Shown here: positions 25,347 through 34,166 of the stretch, piece by piece | How positions within the stretch are numbered: the first letter of the stretch is position 1 | Layout: the number at the start of each line of letters is the position of its first letter | Notes under the pieces: generated by a model | The model's input: only the letters and a program-made list of their open reading frames with translations | What the model was told of the DNA's origin: nothing | The model's database searches: none | Source of the DNA: Rheinheimera tangshanensis | GTDB taxonomy: Bacteria; Pseudomonadota; Gammaproteobacteria; Enterobacterales; Alteromonadaceae | DNA length: 64,000 nt | NCBI RefSeq assembly: GCF_014645135.1 | Contig: NZ_BMLH01000002.1 | Location: 186,001-250,000 of the forward strand | Reading direction: 5' to 3' | Made by a program: the position numbers and the translations under genes

Positions 25347-25687
25347 AGTGCTGCTGTCACTTTAATTTCTACTTTCCACTCCGGGTTTGCCAAACGAGCT
25401 TCCACAGTGGCCCGGGCAGGAGCCTGATCTTCTTCTACCCAGAGATCCCAGGCTGTATTCATTGCGTTGTAATCCGCCATATCAGCCAGATAAATAGTGG
25501 CGTCGACAATACGGCTTTTAGTCATACCTAATTCGGCTAACAGCGTGTCAATTTGCGCCAGCACATTCGTTGTCTGTGCTGTTGCATCCGCATCCAAATT
25601 ATCCGGCACCATGCCGGATAAAAACACTAAGCCATTGGCTATAACGGCTTCGCTATATCTTTTGCCTGGTTGTATACGTTGGATCAT
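25343..25687 (-). CDS. RidA/YjgF/YER057c family protein
   Basis: A 114-aa protein of the Rid family: YSEAVIANGLVFLSGMVPDN, QTTNVLAQIDTLLAELGM, YNAMNTAWDLWV, and the active-site Arg in PARATVEARLANPEWKVEIKV-like C-terminal strand order. RidA proteins deaminate reactive enamine or imine intermediates released by PLP enzymes. The subfamily, and so the exact activity, cannot be assigned. The ATG at 25687, with AAGGAAAA upstream, is preferred over a TTG one codon earlier. RidA is functionally linked to threonine deaminase (ilvA at 61.5 kb), but the genes are far apart. Confidence 0.85.
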   Translation of the reverse strand: MIQRIQPGKRYSEAVIANGLVFLSGMVPDNLDADATAQTTNVLAQIDTLLAELGMTKSRIVDATIYLADMADYNAMNTAWDLWVEEDQAPARATVEARLANPEWKVEIKVTAAL

Positions 25688-25701
25688 CAATTTTCCTTAG
25701 C

Positions 25702-26493
25702 TTAGATCACGGGTTTATAGCCTTCACTTTGACCATCTATCAGGTCATAAGCTGACATAGCCGGGATCTGTTGTTGTATTTGTTGTTCCAGCTGATCCAG
25801 CGTTTTTAACTGCTGACAAATCTGCTGGCCGCGTTGCTGTAAGTTTTTACTGTTCTTTTGCATATCGGTTTTTAGCTGGCTACCGAAGGTTTGCATTTTA
25901 CTACGAAAACTTTGCATTTTTTCTGTAGCGGAACCCGGGCTTTGCAGCGCATTTTGGCCCAAGGTCAGCATCATTTGTCCACTAATCCTGGCAACAGCCT
26001 GCTGAATTTTTTGTTCAGCCTCTTTCGCCAGATTTTTATCCGCTGAGCGCAGCTGACTGCCAAAGACGTAAATCGTATCTCCTTGTCGTTGCACCAGCTG
26101 ATTCAATTGCAGTTCCAATTGCTCGACAGGCTCCTGCAATTCAGGGTTTTCGGCAAGGCTCATGCCTGTGGCTGTTTGTACATTTTGGTCCAACACAGAA
26201 CGTGCCAGTTGCAAACTGTCATCCATCAATGCTGCAGAGGCCGTCACCTGAGTACGAATGCCTTGTTGATAAGCCTTCAAATGTTGTTGGGTTTCGGCAC
26301 TATGAGTAGTTTTTTGCTGAGCCAGCCACAATTGTCCTTTGGTATCGATGCGCCAAAGCTCCTGCTCACCACGTTGAATGCTGACGACTGACGGACTGAC
26401 TTTCAAATCATCCTGCAGTGTTAAAGCACATTGATCGCTGGCGTAGCTCAGACCACTCGCCAGTAGCATTGCACTTGTACAGATATACTTCAT
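25702..26493 (-). CDS. DUF2884 (YggN-like) secreted protein
   Basis: A 263-aa protein with signal peptide (MKYICTSAMLLASGLSYA). A conserved first part (QCALTLQDDLKVSPSVVSI, then LWRIDTKGQLWL) precedes a long Gln-rich helical region with coiled-coil character (about 60-245). This fits DUF2884/YggN, an exported family of unknown role. It ends 14 nt before the Rid gene in the same direction, so the two may be co-transcribed. A GAGG ribosome site supports the start. Confidence 0.7.
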   Translation of the reverse strand: MKYICTSAMLLASGLSYASDQCALTLQDDLKVSPSVVSIQRGEQELWRIDTKGQLWLAQQKTTHSAETQQHLKAYQQGIRTQVTASAALMDDSLQLARSVLDQNVQTATGMSLAENPELQEPVEQLELQLNQLVQRQGDTIYVFGSQLRSADKNLAKEAEQKIQQAVARISGQMMLTLGQNALQSPGSATEKMQSFRSKMQTFGSQLKTDMQKNSKNLQQRGQQICQQLKTLDQLEQQIQQQIPAMSAYDLIDGQSEGYKPVI

Positions 26494-26607
26494 AACAACC
26501 TCAATAAGGTGAAAAAAGCTATGCTGTAAGACTGGCTATGAATCATCACTGAATCACTGTTCGGCCTTGCCACTACAGCTTTTTTGTCTTCATTTTTTGT
26601 TCCTGAC

Positions 26608-29487
26608 TCAGCTGGTTGGAGTGCTGGGGGCAAACAGCAGTTCAATCGCCCGTTTCGTTTGCTGCAAACAAAGTTGTAACTGACCAGCAAGCAAAGGGTC
26701 GAGCTTCTGCTGTTGCTGCAGTTGGTGTTCAGTCAGTCGGCATAATTGACTTAAACGTAATAATCCTAACTGCCCCATGCTCCCAATCATACGATGGAAC
26801 AGTTTAGAGTCGGGCTCTGCCTGACTTAACGCCTGCTGCAGAGTGCACAACTGTTCCTGCACCTTTGTACTCAGCGCCTGACGCTGTTCAGCAGTTAATG
26901 CCTGTAAGGTTTGCTGCATATAATCCATTTGATAAAGAGGGCTCAATGGTGGTAACTGTGCCAGTTGTGCAATCAGTGCCTGCAGTTGTTCACGTCGCCA
27001 GGGTTTAAGCAGCACAGCACTGATCTGTGCTGCGTTTTCTTTGTGTGCTGAACCCGTAACCAGAATAAAACGGGAATTCTCATCGACCTGCTGCTGTAAC
27101 TGCAGTTGTCTTATCGTCTGATGTGCATCCGCATCTTGCAGCTGTCCATCTAAAAACACCCAAGACCAGAGTCGCTGCGGTAACTGTGTCACCTGCTGCA
27201 GACTGCTAACGGCAGTTACCTCAAAGCCTGACTGGGTTAACACCTGTTCCAGGCTAACCCGACATAATTCATCGTCTTCAACCACTAAAGCTGTTGCTGC
27301 TGCGGCAGTCGTGGACTGGAGGGGCGCTAATAACTCAGACACCTGACATTTCAGCACAAAGCTGACTTCAGTACCAAGCCCAGGTACCGACTGGATTTCC
27401 AAAGCTGACCCCAACTGACGCAGCAGTTTTTGGCACACTAGCATGCCAAGACCCGGACCTGCCTGCAATGCGCGTTGCTGGCTTAAACGCTCGCCACTTA
27501 ATAATTGATGGATTTGCAGTGTCGTTAAACCTACGCCGGTATCCCGTACTTTAAAGCACAGGTTCAGAGTTGCATCCTGTCGGCTCACTAACTCGACCCT
27601 GACCTCAATTTCGCCTTGCTGAGTGTACTTCACCGCATTTGAGATCAGATTCGTTAGTAATTGAGTCAGCAGATTTTCATCAAGCAACAGCAAATCGGGT
27701 ACATTGGTCGCTACGGAACTACTTAATCTCAATCCTTTATTGCTCGCCAAAGGCTCCAGTAAGTCGTGTAAGCGTGCCAGTAGTTCAGTCAGCACCACTT
27801 GCTGATCCACGGGTTGATAAACCCCATAATCCAGTCTGCTAGTGGTCAGAATGTTGTTGATAATATTATCCAGTGACCAGACTGAACGACGTGCCAATAG
27901 AATTTTTTGTTGACCTTCGGGATGTTCGATTTGAGGTAACAACTGAGTCAGGACGGCATCAATACCCTGCAACGGGGTACGGATTTCATGGCCTAAAGTG
28001 GCGATAAATTCATTTTTAACTGCAATTTTTTGTTGCGCCATTTCCTGCTGTTTTTGTAGCAGTAGTCTGTTACGTCTTGATTTGTGATAAAAAAGGGACA
28101 ACAACAAGGCTAAAGCTAAGCAAGCGCCCACGGATAACAGCAACAGCATGTTTTTTTGATGCTGATGTTTCAGCACATCCAGTTGGCTTTGCTGCGCGGA
28201 CTGTTGCAACTCAACTTCAAGTAAGTTTTTGTGTTGCTCGCTGGCGATCACCAGAGCTTGTTTATGGGTTTGATCATCAAAGAGGGATTGCTGCAACTGA
28301 CGCACTTGCTCCAGTGCTTCATAGGCGCGTCGATCATCTTGCTTAAATCTGGCGACCTTCGCTGTGACCAACCAAAAATCCAGCAGAAGTTGTGGCTCGG
28401 CAAAATCAGCAGATTGTAGAGCCAACTTTGTATACAAAGCTGCCGCTTGGTCTGGCAGCGAAAACTCCAGTAAAGCACTCAGATGGCGTAAGCTAAATCT
28501 TTGGAAATTACTTTTGTATTCATCCTGGTGCAGTAACTCAGTGATCTGTTGATATTTGCTATTCGCTTGTTCAACACGGTCAAAATGTAAATCCAGCCAA
28601 GCCAGACTTTGCAGAGCATCCGCTTGTTCTATTCTATTGCTCACCTGCTGTGCGGCTGACAAGGCGAATTGTAACTGCTGTTCACTTTCCTGATATTTGT
28701 GCTGGGCCAACAAAGTGCGACCCAAGCTCAAATGGTATTGGGCTATCAGGGCTTGTTCCTGTCGCGCCAGTCTTAACTCCAGCGCTTTGCGGGCAAAATC
28801 TTCTGCACTCTGATACTGCTGATAGAGGCGGCTGGCTTCTGCCAGAAGGTGTAAAAAATTAGCCTGACGATTTGTGTCCTCTCCCGTCATCGCCAGAGTT
28901 AAGCCATCACTGGCAATCTGAATCGCCTGTGGGTAGGCATACAGATTCATGTAAATATGCGCCAGATCGTAACGAATGATTTGCAGTGGCACAGCATTAT
29001 TCGCGTCTACAGCTATTTGCATAGCTTCCAGCGCTTTAGGCAGCGCTTTATCGGCCTGACCTAAACGATTCAGGTTGTCGGCTTGTCGCCTCAATGCATT
29101 AAATAATTGTTTGGTATCTTTCTGGATGCGGGCTAAACGTTCAATTTCAAGACTGGTGTGGTAGGCCTGTTGGTAGTTTCCCTGCAGCATAAAAGCTGTC
29201 GTTTGCTGCAGCAGTATTCTGTGATAAAGAGTACTTTCTCTGTCTGTGCTGCTATCCAGCCACTGTCTGGCATACGTCAGACTGAGCGCCGGGTCTTGAG
29301 TCACAAAGACTTCGGTTAGCCTGACCAAGAGATCAAGCCGCTGCTCCAAAGTCCTGCTTTGCTCCAGTTGCTGTTGCAATTGCTGACGCTCAGCAGCAGT
29401 GGATACTTCCACCTGTTGCTGACTTTGCGCCATCGCAGGAACAAGCAATACCAGACCCAACCATAGAGAAAGCAGCTTAACGGCCAC
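26608..29487 (-). CDS. TPR-containing hybrid sensor kinase (TPR-HisKA-HATPase-REC-HPt)
   Basis: A 959-aa phosphorelay protein. A signal peptide is followed by a periplasmic TPR region (about 25-430; tandem AYHTSLEIERLARIQKDTK-like units) and a transmembrane helix (about 445-467). Then come a linker, HisKA (H near 500 in ATLGHEIRTPLQ), HATPase (NAVKYT; DTGVGL; GPGLGM), a receiver (about 730-835; VVEDDELC, phospho-Asp in VFLDGQL, Lys in LLKPW) and a C-terminal HPt with FHRMIGSMGQLGL (about 865-955). All phosphotransfer residues are present, so signal could pass H-D-H to an unlinked regulator. The start is GTG with AAGGAG 7 nt upstream. The stimulus is unknown. Confidence 0.88.
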   Translation of the reverse strand: MAVKLLSLWLGLVLLVPAMAQSQQQVEVSTAAERQQLQQQLEQSRTLEQRLDLLVRLTEVFVTQDPALSLTYARQWLDSSTDRESTLYHRILLQQTTAFMLQGNYQQAYHTSLEIERLARIQKDTKQLFNALRRQADNLNRLGQADKALPKALEAMQIAVDANNAVPLQIIRYDLAHIYMNLYAYPQAIQIASDGLTLAMTGEDTNRQANFLHLLAEASRLYQQYQSAEDFARKALELRLARQEQALIAQYHLSLGRTLLAQHKYQESEQQLQFALSAAQQVSNRIEQADALQSLAWLDLHFDRVEQANSKYQQITELLHQDEYKSNFQRFSLRHLSALLEFSLPDQAAALYTKLALQSADFAEPQLLLDFWLVTAKVARFKQDDRRAYEALEQVRQLQQSLFDDQTHKQALVIASEQHKNLLEVELQQSAQQSQLDVLKHQHQKNMLLLLSVGACLALALLLSLFYHKSRRNRLLLQKQQEMAQQKIAVKNEFIATLGHEIRTPLQGIDAVLTQLLPQIEHPEGQQKILLARRSVWSLDNIINNILTTSRLDYGVYQPVDQQVVLTELLARLHDLLEPLASNKGLRLSSSVATNVPDLLLLDENLLTQLLTNLISNAVKYTQQGEIEVRVELVSRQDATLNLCFKVRDTGVGLTTLQIHQLLSGERLSQQRALQAGPGLGMLVCQKLLRQLGSALEIQSVPGLGTEVSFVLKCQVSELLAPLQSTTAAAATALVVEDDELCRVSLEQVLTQSGFEVTAVSSLQQVTQLPQRLWSWVFLDGQLQDADAHQTIRQLQLQQQVDENSRFILVTGSAHKENAAQISAVLLKPWRREQLQALIAQLAQLPPLSPLYQMDYMQQTLQALTAEQRQALSTKVQEQLCTLQQALSQAEPDSKLFHRMIGSMGQLGLLRLSQLCRLTEHQLQQQQKLDPLLAGQLQLCLQQTKRAIELLFAPSTPTS

Positions 29488-29578
29488 TATGCAACTCCTT
29501 GAATACCTTCAATCCATGCTAACAACCAGTTCTGATTAGAGCAAGGCGTCATCTGATTTAATGGTTATAAACCAAAAA

Positions 29579-29606
29579 AGTTATTTTAATAACTAAAAGG
29601 TATAAA
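29579..29606 (+). promoter_or_regulatory. Candidate cysJIH promoter region
   Basis: TATAAA (29601-29606) follows a perfect 7-bp palindrome AGTTATT-TT-AATAACT (29579-29594) occupying the -35 zone. No good -35 hexamer is present, as is common for CysB-activated cys promoters. That CysB acts here is an inference. Confidence 0.35.
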
Positions 29607-29683
29607 GCAGAGAGAAGGGTTATTTAGGTTTATCCATTTAGACGGCTAAAATGGCGTTAACTTAGCTTATTCGTGGTGTTTTT

Positions 29684-31489
29684 ATGCTATTAGCCTCTTT
29701 AGCTGCTCAGGCCAGCCCTTTGTCTGCTCAACAAATCAAGGATTTACAGTCGCTGGTGAGTCAACTGAATCCTATACAGCAGGCTTGGGTCAGTGGTTAT
29801 CTGGCAGCAGCTGCCCAGCTGGCTGGCGGTCTTTCTGCAGCACCCGTGCAGCAGACCAATGAAAGTGCGGTACTGACTATTCTGTATGGCTCACAAACTG
29901 GCAACGCCAAAGCGGTAGCTACTAAGGTCAAAGCAGCGGCTGAGCAACAAGGTATAGCGGTGAAGCTGGCCGATATTGGCAGCTATAAAACCACGGCTCT
30001 GGCAAAAGAAAAATACTTGCTGATTGTCACTTCTACTTATGGTGAAGGTGAGCCACCAGAAAGTGCAGTGGCTTTCCACAAATTTTTATTCAGCAAAAAA
30101 GCTCCGAAACTGGATGGCCTGAAATATGCTGTCTTGGGTTTGGGCGATACCAGTTACGAATTCTTTTGTAAAACCGCTATCGATTTCGACGAGCAATTAG
30201 CGGCTTTAGGTGCCAAACGTTTGCATGCAAGGGCTGATCTGGATGTGGATTATGCGGCACAAGCGGCCAGTTGGACTGAAGCTGCAGTGTTGGCTTTTGC
30301 ACCTGAGTTAAAACAGGAGACGGGTTCTGCCCAGGTTATTGCCTGGCCAGGAGCTACGGCCACGGCAAGTCACGACAGCGCCTACACCAAAGAAACTCCA
30401 TACAGTGCAGAGTTGTCAGTCAATCAGAAAATTACTGGCCGTGATTCGACCAAAGATGTACGTCATATTGAAATTTCTCTGGTCGATTCAGGTATTACCT
30501 ATCAGCCTGGAGATGCGTTAGGTGTGTATTTCCTCAATGATACTAAAGCGGTTGACGCTATTTTGACTGCAACAGGTTTGGATGGCACAACTGAAGTGCA
30601 GCTTGCCGGCCAAACACTGGCTTTGAAGACGGCCTTAACTGAACAGTTAGAGCTGACTCAGTCTTACCCAAGCTTTGTCGAAAAATACGCACAAGCTACA
30701 GCCAACAGCGAATTGCTGGAGCTAGTCAAAGATAAAGCGGCTTTGCGGCAGTATCTGGACAGCCGCCAGACGCTGGATGTGATTTTGCAAAACCCTGCAC
30801 CTTTAACCGCTCAGCAGCTGGTTGATTCGCTGCGTAAACAGCAACCTCGTTTGTACTCTATTGCCTCTTCTCAGGCTGAAGTAGGGGATGAAGTGCACTT
30901 AACGGTAGGTGTGGTGCGTTACGACGCCTTTGGTGAAACGCATTTAGGTGGTGCTTCAGGCTTTTTGGCCGAGCGATTGGAAGAAGGCTCGCAGGTCAAG
31001 GTCTTTGTTGAACACAACGACAACTTCCGCCTGCCGGACCATGAAACTCCTGTCATTATGATAGGTCCTGGCACAGGCATAGCGCCGTTCCGCGCTTTCC
31101 TGCAGGAGCGGGATCAGGCCGGAGCTACAGGTCAAAACTGGCTGTTTTTTGGTAATCCACACTTTACTCAAGACTTCCTGTATCAGGTCGAGCTGCAGGA
31201 CTATCTAAAACGTGGCGTGCTGAGCAAACTGGATGTGGCCTTTAGTCGCGATCAGGCGCAAAAGGTCTATGTGCAGGACAAATTACGCGTAAAAGCCGAA
31301 GAGATCTGGACCTGGTTACAACAAGGCGCTTACCTGTATATCTGTGGTGATGGCAATAAAATGGCCAAAGACGTGCATCAGGCTTTGCTCGACATCGCCC
31401 AGCAACAAGGTGGCTTTAGTGTAGAACAAGCAGAACAGTATTTTGACGATTTACGTCAAGCCAAACGTTATCAGAAGGATGTTTATTAA
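29684..31489 (+). CDS. cysJ: Sulfite reductase (NADPH) flavoprotein alpha subunit
   Basis: A 601-aa diflavin reductase, same size as E. coli CysJ (599 aa). The N-terminal [13 protein letters not shown] is the CysJ signature. It is followed by a flavodoxin domain ([37 protein letters not shown]), an FAD-binding region (RLYSIASSQ), an NADPH-binding region ([18 protein letters not shown]) and the terminal [13 protein letters not shown]. It passes electrons NADPH-FAD-FMN to CysI. The ATG has no strong ribosome site. Its stop overlaps the cysI ATG by 1 nt. Confidence 0.97.
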   Translation: MLLASLAAQASPLSAQQIKDLQSLVSQLNPIQQAWVSGYLAAAAQLAGGLSAAPVQQTNESAVLTILYGSQTGNAKAVATKVKAAAEQQGIAVKLADIGSYKTTALAKEKYLLIVTSTYGEGEPPESAVAFHKFLFSKKAPKLDGLKYAVLGLGDTSYEFFCKTAIDFDEQLAALGAKRLHARADLDVDYAAQAASWTEAAVLAFAPELKQETGSAQVIAWPGATATASHDSAYTKETPYSAELSVNQKITGRDSTKDVRHIEISLVDSGITYQPGDALGVYFLNDTKAVDAILTATGLDGTTEVQLAGQTLALKTALTEQLELTQSYPSFVEKYAQATANSELLELVKDKAALRQYLDSRQTLDVILQNPAPLTAQQLVDSLRKQQPRLYSIASSQAEVGDEVHLTVGVVRYDAFGETHLGGASGFLAERLEEGSQVKVFVEHNDNFRLPDHETPVIMIGPGTGIAPFRAFLQERDQAGATGQNWLFFGNPHFTQDFLYQVELQDYLKRGVLSKLDVAFSRDQAQKVYVQDKLRVKAEEIWTWLQQGAYLYICGDGNKMAKDVHQALLDIAQQQGGFSVEQAEQYFDDLRQAKRYQKDVY

Positions 31490-33204
31490 TGACTCAGCCA
31501 ATTAACCCGGATTTACAGGTGCAAGGTCAGCTGTCTGATAACGAGCGGCTGAAAAAAGACAGCCATTTATTACGTGGCACTATCACCAAAGATTTAAAAG
31601 ACGAAATCACCGGCGGCTTTAACGGCGACAACTTTATGTTGATCCGTTTCCATGGCATGTATCAGCAGGACGACCGCGATATTCGCCCTGAACGTGCTCA
31701 GCAAAAACTGGAGCCTCTGCATAACGTGATGTTACGTGCCCGTATGCCGGGCGGTATTATCACGCCAGAACAGTGGCTGGCGATTGACGAGTTTGCGGCG
31801 GACAACACTCTCTATGGCAGCATTCGTTTAACTACCCGCCAGACTTTTCAGTTTCATGGTGTGTTAAAACCCAAGATCAAAGGTATGCACCAGATGCTGA
31901 ACAGCATCGGCATCGACTCTATTGCTACAGCAGGGGACGTCAACCGTAACGTGTTGTGTACCTCGAACCCGGTGGAGTCTGTGTTGCATCAGCAAGCCTA
32001 TGAATGGGCTGCGAAGATTTCTGAACATTTATTGCCAAAAACCAGGGCTTACGCCGAAATCTGGTTGGATGAAGAAAAGGTCGAAACCACAGAAGTGGAA
32101 CCTGTACTGGGCGAAACTTATCTGCCACGTAAGTTTAAGACCACAGTGGTGATCCCACCACAAAACGACGTCGACGTGCATGCGAACGACTTAAACTTTG
32201 TCGCTATTGCCGAAAATGGCCAGTTGATCGGTTTTAACGTGTTGGTGGGCGGTGGTCTGGCCATGACGCACGGTGACAAAGGCACTTACCCACGTAAAGC
32301 CGAAGACTTTGGTTTTATTGGTCTGGAGCATGTATTGGCTGTGGCTGAGCACGTAGTGACAGTGCAGCGTGATTATGGCGACAGGGTCAATCGTAAAAAC
32401 GCCAAAACCAAATACACCATAGACCGCATCGGTGTTGAGACTTTTAAAGCTGAAGTGGAAAAACGGGTAGGTGTGAAGTTTCAACCAAGCCGCCCTTATG
32501 AATTCACCGGCCGTGGCGACAGATTCGGTTGGGTCGAAGGTATAGATGGTAAACACCACCTGACGGTATTTATCGAGAACGGCCGTATCCTGGATTATCC
32601 GGGCAAAACCTTAAAAACCGGTGTCGCTGAAATTGCCCGTATTCATAAAGGCGATTTCCGCATGACCGCCAATCAGAACCTGATTATCGCTGGAGTGGCG
32701 GCTGAAGATAAAACCCGGATTGAAGCTTTAGCCCGTCAACACGGTCTGATTAACGATTCAGTCACTGAGCAGCGTAAGAACTCTATGGCTTGTGTGTCCT
32801 TGCCTACGTGTCCTTTAGCTATGGCCGAAGCCGAACGTTATTTACCAACCTTGGTCACTCATGTCGAAGCTTTGCTGAGCAAACATGGCGTGCCTGATGA
32901 TCATATTATCTTACGGGTGGTGGGTTGCCCGAACGGTTGTGGCCGCGCCATGCTGGCTGAAGCCGGTTTAGTCGGCCGTGGTCCCGGTAAATACAACTTG
33001 TATTTAGGTGGTAATACCCAGGGCACCCGTATTCCAAAGCTGTACTTAGATAACGTGGCTGAAGCTGAAATTCTGCAGGCGCTGGACGGCCTGATTGGAC
33101 GTTGGGTGCTTGAGCGCCAAAGCGGTGAATGTTTTGGTGATTTTGTCGTGCGAGTTGGCGTTGTGGCCGAAGTGAAAGTATCTAAAACCGACTTTCATGC
33201 CTGA
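31489..33204 (+). CDS. cysI: Sulfite reductase hemoprotein beta subunit
   Basis: A 571-aa siroheme and [4Fe-4S] enzyme that reduces sulfite to sulfide with six electrons. The cluster cysteines are C435, C441, C480 and C484 ([31 protein letters not shown]), the last bridging siroheme. Active-site basic residues occur in [14 protein letters not shown]. The ATG overlaps the cysJ stop (TAATG). Siroheme for it would come from cysG at 38.1 kb. Confidence 0.97.
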   Translation: MTQPINPDLQVQGQLSDNERLKKDSHLLRGTITKDLKDEITGGFNGDNFMLIRFHGMYQQDDRDIRPERAQQKLEPLHNVMLRARMPGGIITPEQWLAIDEFAADNTLYGSIRLTTRQTFQFHGVLKPKIKGMHQMLNSIGIDSIATAGDVNRNVLCTSNPVESVLHQQAYEWAAKISEHLLPKTRAYAEIWLDEEKVETTEVEPVLGETYLPRKFKTTVVIPPQNDVDVHANDLNFVAIAENGQLIGFNVLVGGGLAMTHGDKGTYPRKAEDFGFIGLEHVLAVAEHVVTVQRDYGDRVNRKNAKTKYTIDRIGVETFKAEVEKRVGVKFQPSRPYEFTGRGDRFGWVEGIDGKHHLTVFIENGRILDYPGKTLKTGVAEIARIHKGDFRMTANQNLIIAGVAAEDKTRIEALARQHGLINDSVTEQRKNSMACVSLPTCPLAMAEAERYLPTLVTHVEALLSKHGVPDDHIILRVVGCPNGCGRAMLAEAGLVGRGPGKYNLYLGGNTQGTRIPKLYLDNVAEAEILQALDGLIGRWVLERQSGECFGDFVVRVGVVAEVKVSKTDFHA

Positions 33205-33228
33205 TGATATTTATGTGAGGTGCTGGTC

Positions 33229-33966
33229 ATGAGTCAGTATAAACAGCTACTACAGCTGGACACAGAACAACAGCAACAACTGCTGGCAGAAGCCAATCAG
33301 CTGTTACTATCTTTTACAGCTGCAGAGCGCGTCAGGTGGGCGCTTGAACATTTGCCGGATCAGCAGATCTTAAGTTCTAGTTTTGGTATACAGTCCGCTG
33401 TGATGCTGCATCTGGTGACGACTGAGCGACCTGATATTCCAGTCGTATTAACAGACACGGGTTATCTGTTCCCGGAAACTTATCAGTTTATTGATGAGCT
33501 AAAAGAGCGGTTACAGCTGAATCTGAAAGTCTATCGTGCTCATTTAAGCCCGGCCTGGCAGGAAGCGCGTTTTGGCAAGTTATGGGAAAACGAGGCGGGT
33601 ATTAAGCAATACAACCATATGAACAAAGTGGAGCCTCTGCAGCGTGCATTAAAAGAGCTCAATGTAGGCACCTGGTTTAGTGGTTTACGCCGCAGCCAGT
33701 CCAGCACGCGCGCTGATAAAAATATCATCGAAATCAGCCGTGGCACAGTCAAAGTGCAGCCTATTATTGAGTGGAGCAATAAAGACGTATTTTATTATTT
33801 AAAACAACACGATTTGCCGTATCACCCGCTGTGGGAACAAGGTTATGTTTCAGTGGGTGATGTACACTCAACCCGTAAACTCGAGCTGGGTATGACCGAA
33901 GAAGAGACACGTTTTAATGGTTTTGGTCGTGAGTGTGGCATTCATTTGGATGGGGATGGTATCTGA
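33229..33966 (+). CDS. cysH: Phosphoadenylyl-sulfate (PAPS) reductase
   Basis: A 245-aa thioredoxin-dependent reductase of PAPS to sulfite. It shows the PP-loop-derived [35 protein letters not shown], and C-terminal catalytic C236 in [12 protein letters not shown]. It lacks the CC...CxxC cluster cysteines of APS reductases, consistent with PAPS specificity and with cysC downstream. The ATG at 33229 has GAGG upstream and is preferred over a GTG at 33220. Third gene of cysJIH, 24 nt after cysI. Confidence 0.95.
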   Translation: MSQYKQLLQLDTEQQQQLLAEANQLLLSFTAAERVRWALEHLPDQQILSSSFGIQSAVMLHLVTTERPDIPVVLTDTGYLFPETYQFIDELKERLQLNLKVYRAHLSPAWQEARFGKLWENEAGIKQYNHMNKVEPLQRALKELNVGTWFSGLRRSQSSTRADKNIIEISRGTVKVQPIIEWSNKDVFYYLKQHDLPYHPLWEQGYVSVGDVHSTRKLELGMTEEETRFNGFGRECGIHLDGDGI

Positions 33967-33974
33967 ACCATCCC
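33953..33974 (+). terminator. Hairpin spanning the cysH stop codon
   Basis: GGGATGGT, an ATCTGA loop containing the TGA stop, and ACCATCCC form a perfect 8-bp stem. No clear T-tract follows, so termination is uncertain. Confidence 0.4.
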
Positions 33975-34166
33975 GTTCTCACTATTGTTCTGCCTGTCAC
34001 TGAACTGGCAAATAATACCAGTTATCGTCTTTGTCCCCCAAGTACAGAAAAATAACTTGTAGTTAACAAGCTGACCTATTACATTTCCATCGGTGAAAAA
34101 CCTGTAGCAGGTTTGAGTTATCAGCGCCCCGAGCTGGCCTGATCAAAGGGAACTAGGGAGCTGGAT

